This document shows positions 51,601 to 53,421 of a DNA stretch of 53,421 nucleotides, piece after piece. The stretch comes from SIG710 sp045604985 (GTDB lineage Bacteria; Bacillota; Clostridia; Oscillospirales; CAG-272): assembly GCA_045604985.1 (NCBI GenBank), contig JAZUPD010000022.1, positions 1 through 53,421 on the forward strand, read 5' to 3'. A program made the translations under genes and the position numbers. Positions within the stretch are counted from its first letter, which is position 1. Every line of letters begins with the position of its first letter. Under the pieces are notes generated by a model that did no database searches, was not told the origin of the DNA, and was given only the letters and a program-made list of their open reading frames with translations.

Positions 51601-52021
51601 TTGCCGCTCTTTCAAGAGCTGTGGGCGAAACTCCGTATGCTTTAAATTCCTCGATTTGAGAGAGCATGACGGAAGAAAAGGTATTGTCTCTGCCAAGCGC
51701 ACCGTATTCGGAAAGAAGAGGCGAGAGGGAGCGAAGGATATTCCACATGGCAAGTGCCTTTACACCGCCGGTAACATAATTATAAGTAAGTCCGCCATAT
51801 TTTCTGAAAACGCTGTTAGCAAGACGGGTAAAATTTAACACCTCAAAGGAAAGCTGTGCCGACGGGGGGAGAACACCCAGCATCGCCTTCTCTCTTGCCA
51901 CAGTCTCCTGCTCGGGTACAAGAAGAATGGCGCATTTTCCTTCCTCGATATCCTTTTTTATCATTTCGGTGATGAGGGTAGTTTTTCCGCTTCCCGCACC
52001 GCCAAGAATAAGCTTTAGCAT
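48686..52021 (-). CDS. addB: AddB helicase-nuclease subunit
   Basis: Partner of AddA in double-strand break resection. It has a Walker A at residues 7-14 (GGAGSGKTT) like B. subtilis AddB, and a C-terminal RecB-type nuclease with VKVVDYKTGSKEF. The iron-sulphur cluster cysteines that flank the nuclease are visible: VKCHFDYWC near residue 759 and CEYCDMKAVC near 1083-1092. The length of 1111 residues is normal. A start at ATG 52021 follows GGAG. It is preceded, 10 bases upstream, by the unknown membrane gene. Confidence 0.97.
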   Translation of the reverse strand: MLKLILGGAGSGKTTLITEMIKKDIEEGKCAILLVPEQETVAREKAMLGVLPPSAQLSFEVLNFTRLANSVFRKYGGLTYNYVTGGVKALAMWNILRSLSPLLSEYGALGRDNTFSSVMLSQIEEFKAYGVSPTALERAANTAEEKSRIKAKLSDMALIYSAYSASLEGFGMGDPSDDVGKLAKKLEKHRFFDGVSVYIDSFTSFTRSEENVIFEILRQAENTAISLCIEGDSGSGALQFECVLQTLKKIERLAEKSDVILEKEILSGNKRTKEAALMRLCRDIWRFDAEPSSEKDCGCVRLIKCTNIYEEAEAVAACVSELVQSGMRYRDIVILARNVGSYEGIIDSALEKADIPYFMSKSTDVSAMPLAKLLLCALRIKNNGWKTEDVITYLKTGLTGLDERESDLFEQYIWKWSIKGNAFLGDDWTMDPFSYSSVPSKEGAEVLATVNKCKKALTDPLLKLFSTLDESESNKEMCTALFTYMEDLSLAEQMKKFSDVCLSRGDRQSADESLRLYNTILDVLEIIASYENDDGRYESSDFEQALRIVLAEAELGSIPTSCDEVIVGSAALLRADNPKCAILIGVNDGIFPENSKGNTMLTDEDKLFLSENGIELSQNNEENAAEELFYFYRAISAPSEKLIMTYSASELQGGKQMHPSLAFNRTAHLLGLKEIDYASIPYRNKLWSKKVAFEYSAMADGVDGEALRRYFSEDEEYSARFESLYTPIGERKCTVPKEISELVFGKKINFSPSALERYVKCHFDYWCKYILKLRPDEKNVFSINDTGSLVHTLIEQFVKSVTDENGFNAEKAENESEDLIKKLMELYIEENIPESDAKKEQVAHSLNKLRHLTRLIAKNITNELKTSKFTPRFFELEINADKPEAISPLVLNLKDGTKVSIKGFVDRVDIWEDGENTYVKVVDYKTGSKEFRLEDIEDGLNLQMLLYLFSICSDQRNKSRLNCRGNLKEAGVVYLSSKISGITEKSDANEDDIQKDAEEKLTRSGIILADERVEKAINEDIKYVMSGYGGRKKKKKEVCFKTEEEFASIKDAAMRTLTSVFSELRGGNASIEPKKHDGKVPCEYCDMKAVCRNAHIKAEYENDEYTEGGDL

Positions 52022-52031
52022 AATTTATCTC

Positions 52032-52784
52032 CTAAAACATTATTATATGATCGCTTGTAACCTTTTCAATAACCTTTCTGCGAAGTATAAAGAAAAATAT
52101 TTTTCGTACAAGATAGATATTTTCTTCTTCTTCTCTTGCCGTAACATAAAAATTTGTTTTTTCAAAACCCTTTTTTGAGAAGAAAAAGGGAGACACCACG
52201 ACGACGGCAGAGTCGCCTGATGCTAGATTTCTTGCGTTTAAATAAAAATAACCTTTTTCGCTGTTTTCTCTTTTCATTTGCTCTCTCGAAGCAAATAGAA
52301 TAAAGACTTTTTTATCCTTCAGCTTTTTTTTAAGCTCTTTCAAAACGCTTCGCCTTCTGAAAAGTGCGGCGGTAAGGCTGAATATTGCAAGTATCAGCAG
52401 AAATGGCAGTGCTACGAGAAAAACGGAAAGTGAAGCCACCAGTGCAACTCCCGATTCTGCAAGCACCACGAGCCTGGTTATCCATTTTAGAAGAACAGAA
52501 AGAAGCCTGAATCTTCTGAAATATTTCATACCCTTGCTTGCAAAGCTCCAGGCAGACGTGCTTCTGATAAGTTTTGCAGAATATCTCGGATAACTTTTTG
52601 CACTCATCAGTGAAGAAACTTGATATCTGTGATGCCAGTGCTTTGAAATATCATCATCTGCCATCTCAATTCCCATATCCGAGTGCAAACGGTCGAGTTC
52701 GCCCTGGAGTTTTTTTATTTTTTCACAGAGCCGCCTGTTTTCTTCCTTTAAACGATCTTTTTCGCTTAAATCATGATTGCTCAT
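52032..52784 (-). CDS. Coiled-coil membrane protein of unknown function
   Basis: A 250-residue protein I cannot assign. Residues about 8-40 form a charged coiled coil (LSEKDRLKEENRRLCEKIKK). A basic segment follows (SAKSYPRYSAKLIRSTSAW), then two adjacent hydrophobic helices (about 125-165, LVALPFLLILAIFSLTAALF). The C-terminal 80 residues alternate charged and aromatic strands. The frame extends to 52874, but ATG 52784 has GGAG seven bases upstream and overlaps the end of queG, so I use it. It sits between queG and addB in one minus-strand run. Confidence 0.75.
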   Translation of the reverse strand: MSNHDLSEKDRLKEENRRLCEKIKKLQGELDRLHSDMGIEMADDDISKHWHHRYQVSSLMSAKSYPRYSAKLIRSTSAWSFASKGMKYFRRFRLLSVLLKWITRLVVLAESGVALVASLSVFLVALPFLLILAIFSLTAALFRRRSVLKELKKKLKDKKVFILFASREQMKRENSEKGYFYLNARNLASGDSAVVVVSPFFFSKKGFEKTNFYVTAREEEENIYLVRKIFFFILRRKVIEKVTSDHIIMF

Positions 52785-53421
52785 TTTTTTCTCCGTTCTC
52801 AAATAAATCAAGATTTCGAAGGATAGTATTTCTGCCACGCCATGAATATGCACGAGAGGAAAATTCTTCATCATTCATATCATTTATTATGTCTCGTGTC
52901 AGCTTTGGGATGCGTTTTTCAAAGAAAAAGGGGATTTTTGTTTCGCAAATGCCTACCGAATGAGGGCAAGATAGCTGACAAATATCACAGCCCCATACCG
53001 TGCCTGATGAAATAAGTACATTTTTTTCACATTCAGAAAGCCCGCCTTTTTTCTGAGAGATAGCCGAGATGCATTTTTCTCTGTCAAGCCCACACGGACA
53101 AGCAGTCTTGCATCTTCCGCAGTCCTCGCATTTCTTCGGTTCTTCATATACAGTATCACAGGGAATATCCGTAATGATACTTCCGATAAAGACGAAAGAT
53201 GAATATTTTTCTGTGATAAGCATATGGTTTTTTCCGATGATACCAAGACCGCTTGCAGCTGCAGCATGTACCTCGTCAATTGGCGAGTGGTCGGAAAACC
53301 CCGCAAAAATACCTCTCGGATATTGCTTTTTCAGCTTTGGTATCAAGCACTCAAAAAGTTTGGAAAAATACAAATGGTAATCTCTTGAGGTAGCATAAAG
53401 TGAGGTGTATCTATCTTCTTT
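52771..53421 (-). CDS. queG: Epoxyqueuosine reductase QueG, 5' part outside the window
   Basis: QueG is a cobalamin- and 4Fe-4S-dependent enzyme that reduces epoxyqueuosine to queuosine in tRNA. The visible 216 residues include SLYATSRDYH at the cut edge (compare the family's YAxGxDYH), SPIDEVHAAAASGLGIIGKNHM, and two ferredoxin-type clusters, CEDCGRCKTACPCG with a fourth Cys in REKC, and GCDICQLSCP. The protein ends without the C-terminal HEAT-like repeats of longer QueG, so it is the short form. The frame is open to the right edge. It complements queT at 25.2 kb. Confidence 0.92.
   Translation of the reverse strand, partial: KEDRYTSLYATSRDYHLYFSKLFECLIPKLKKQYPRGIFAGFSDHSPIDEVHAAAASGLGIIGKNHMLITEKYSSFVFIGSIITDIPCDTVYEEPKKCEDCGRCKTACPCGLDREKCISAISQKKGGLSECEKNVLISSGTVWGCDICQLSCPHSVGICETKIPFFFEKRIPKLTRDIINDMNDEEFSSRAYSWRGRNTILRNLDLFENGEKNEQS

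Overview
The window reads as a chromosomal segment of a low-to-mid GC, anaerobic, endospore-forming Clostridia bacterium (Oscillospirales-like; inferred from gene content only). The supporting signs are sporulation genes (yqfC, yqfD, ylbJ), the redox repressor Rex, a Clostridia-type IspH-S1 fusion, AddAB instead of RecBCD, MutS2, and a two-protein replication-loading pair (DnaD-like, DnaC/DnaI-like). I see no rRNA, tRNA, CRISPR array, insertion sequence or phage module.

Layout. 1-7.6 kb (+): rex, a DnaD-like gene and a helicase loader, a small helical-bundle protein, then a MarR-regulated heterodimeric ABC exporter whose promoter carries two tandem palindromes. 7.7-12.5 kb: a DUF1934 protein (-), a SleB-like hydrolase-fold protein, a YdcF-like membrane protein, and an AraC regulator followed by an unknown membrane protein (-). 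12.5-15.1 kb: an SDR sugar-acid oxidoreductase divergent from AraC, and a rhamnulokinase that sits at the tail of the next operon. 15.1-22.2 kb (-): yqfC-yqfD-phoH-ybeY-era-recO-mutS2(-rhaB). Opposite it is ylbJ; between yqfC and ylbJ lie two interlocking divergent promoters of SigE type. 23.4-24.6 kb (-): a DEDDh exonuclease and a DUF436 protein. 24.7-34.3 kb (+): a membrane protein, a preQ1-I riboswitch with queT, an RpiR regulator, a BaiN/HI0933-like flavoprotein, cmk-plsC-ispH/rpsA, prfB and a uracil permease with a terminator in its leader.

35.0-44.8 kb (+) is the most interesting part: ten closely packed genes in one direction. They begin with an asparagine-synthase-type amidotransferase, an ATP-grasp ligase resembling D-aspartate ligases, an aspartate/glutamate racemase and a MurE-type ligase lacking the DAP-recognising Arg. 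Together these four make a coherent set for building a D-Asp/D-Asn branch on Lys-type (or other non-DAP) peptidoglycan stems. They continue directly into an HPr-kinase-like protein, a PqqD-like protein, a soluble S24/S26-type peptidase with a Ser-His arrangement and a membrane-anchored SGNH-fold protein that has lost its catalytic residues. RadC and a uridine-kinase-like protein follow. The link between the cross-bridge half and the PqqD/kinase/peptidase half is not explained by any system I recognise and is my main candidate for something undescribed.

45.0-53.4 kb (-): addB-addA, an unknown coiled-coil/membrane protein, and queG running off the right edge. queG pairs functionally with the riboswitch-controlled queT: precursor uptake and the last step of queuosine formation.

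Many start codons were moved inward from the longest open frame using Shine-Dalgarno position and overlap with the preceding stop; these choices are stated per gene.
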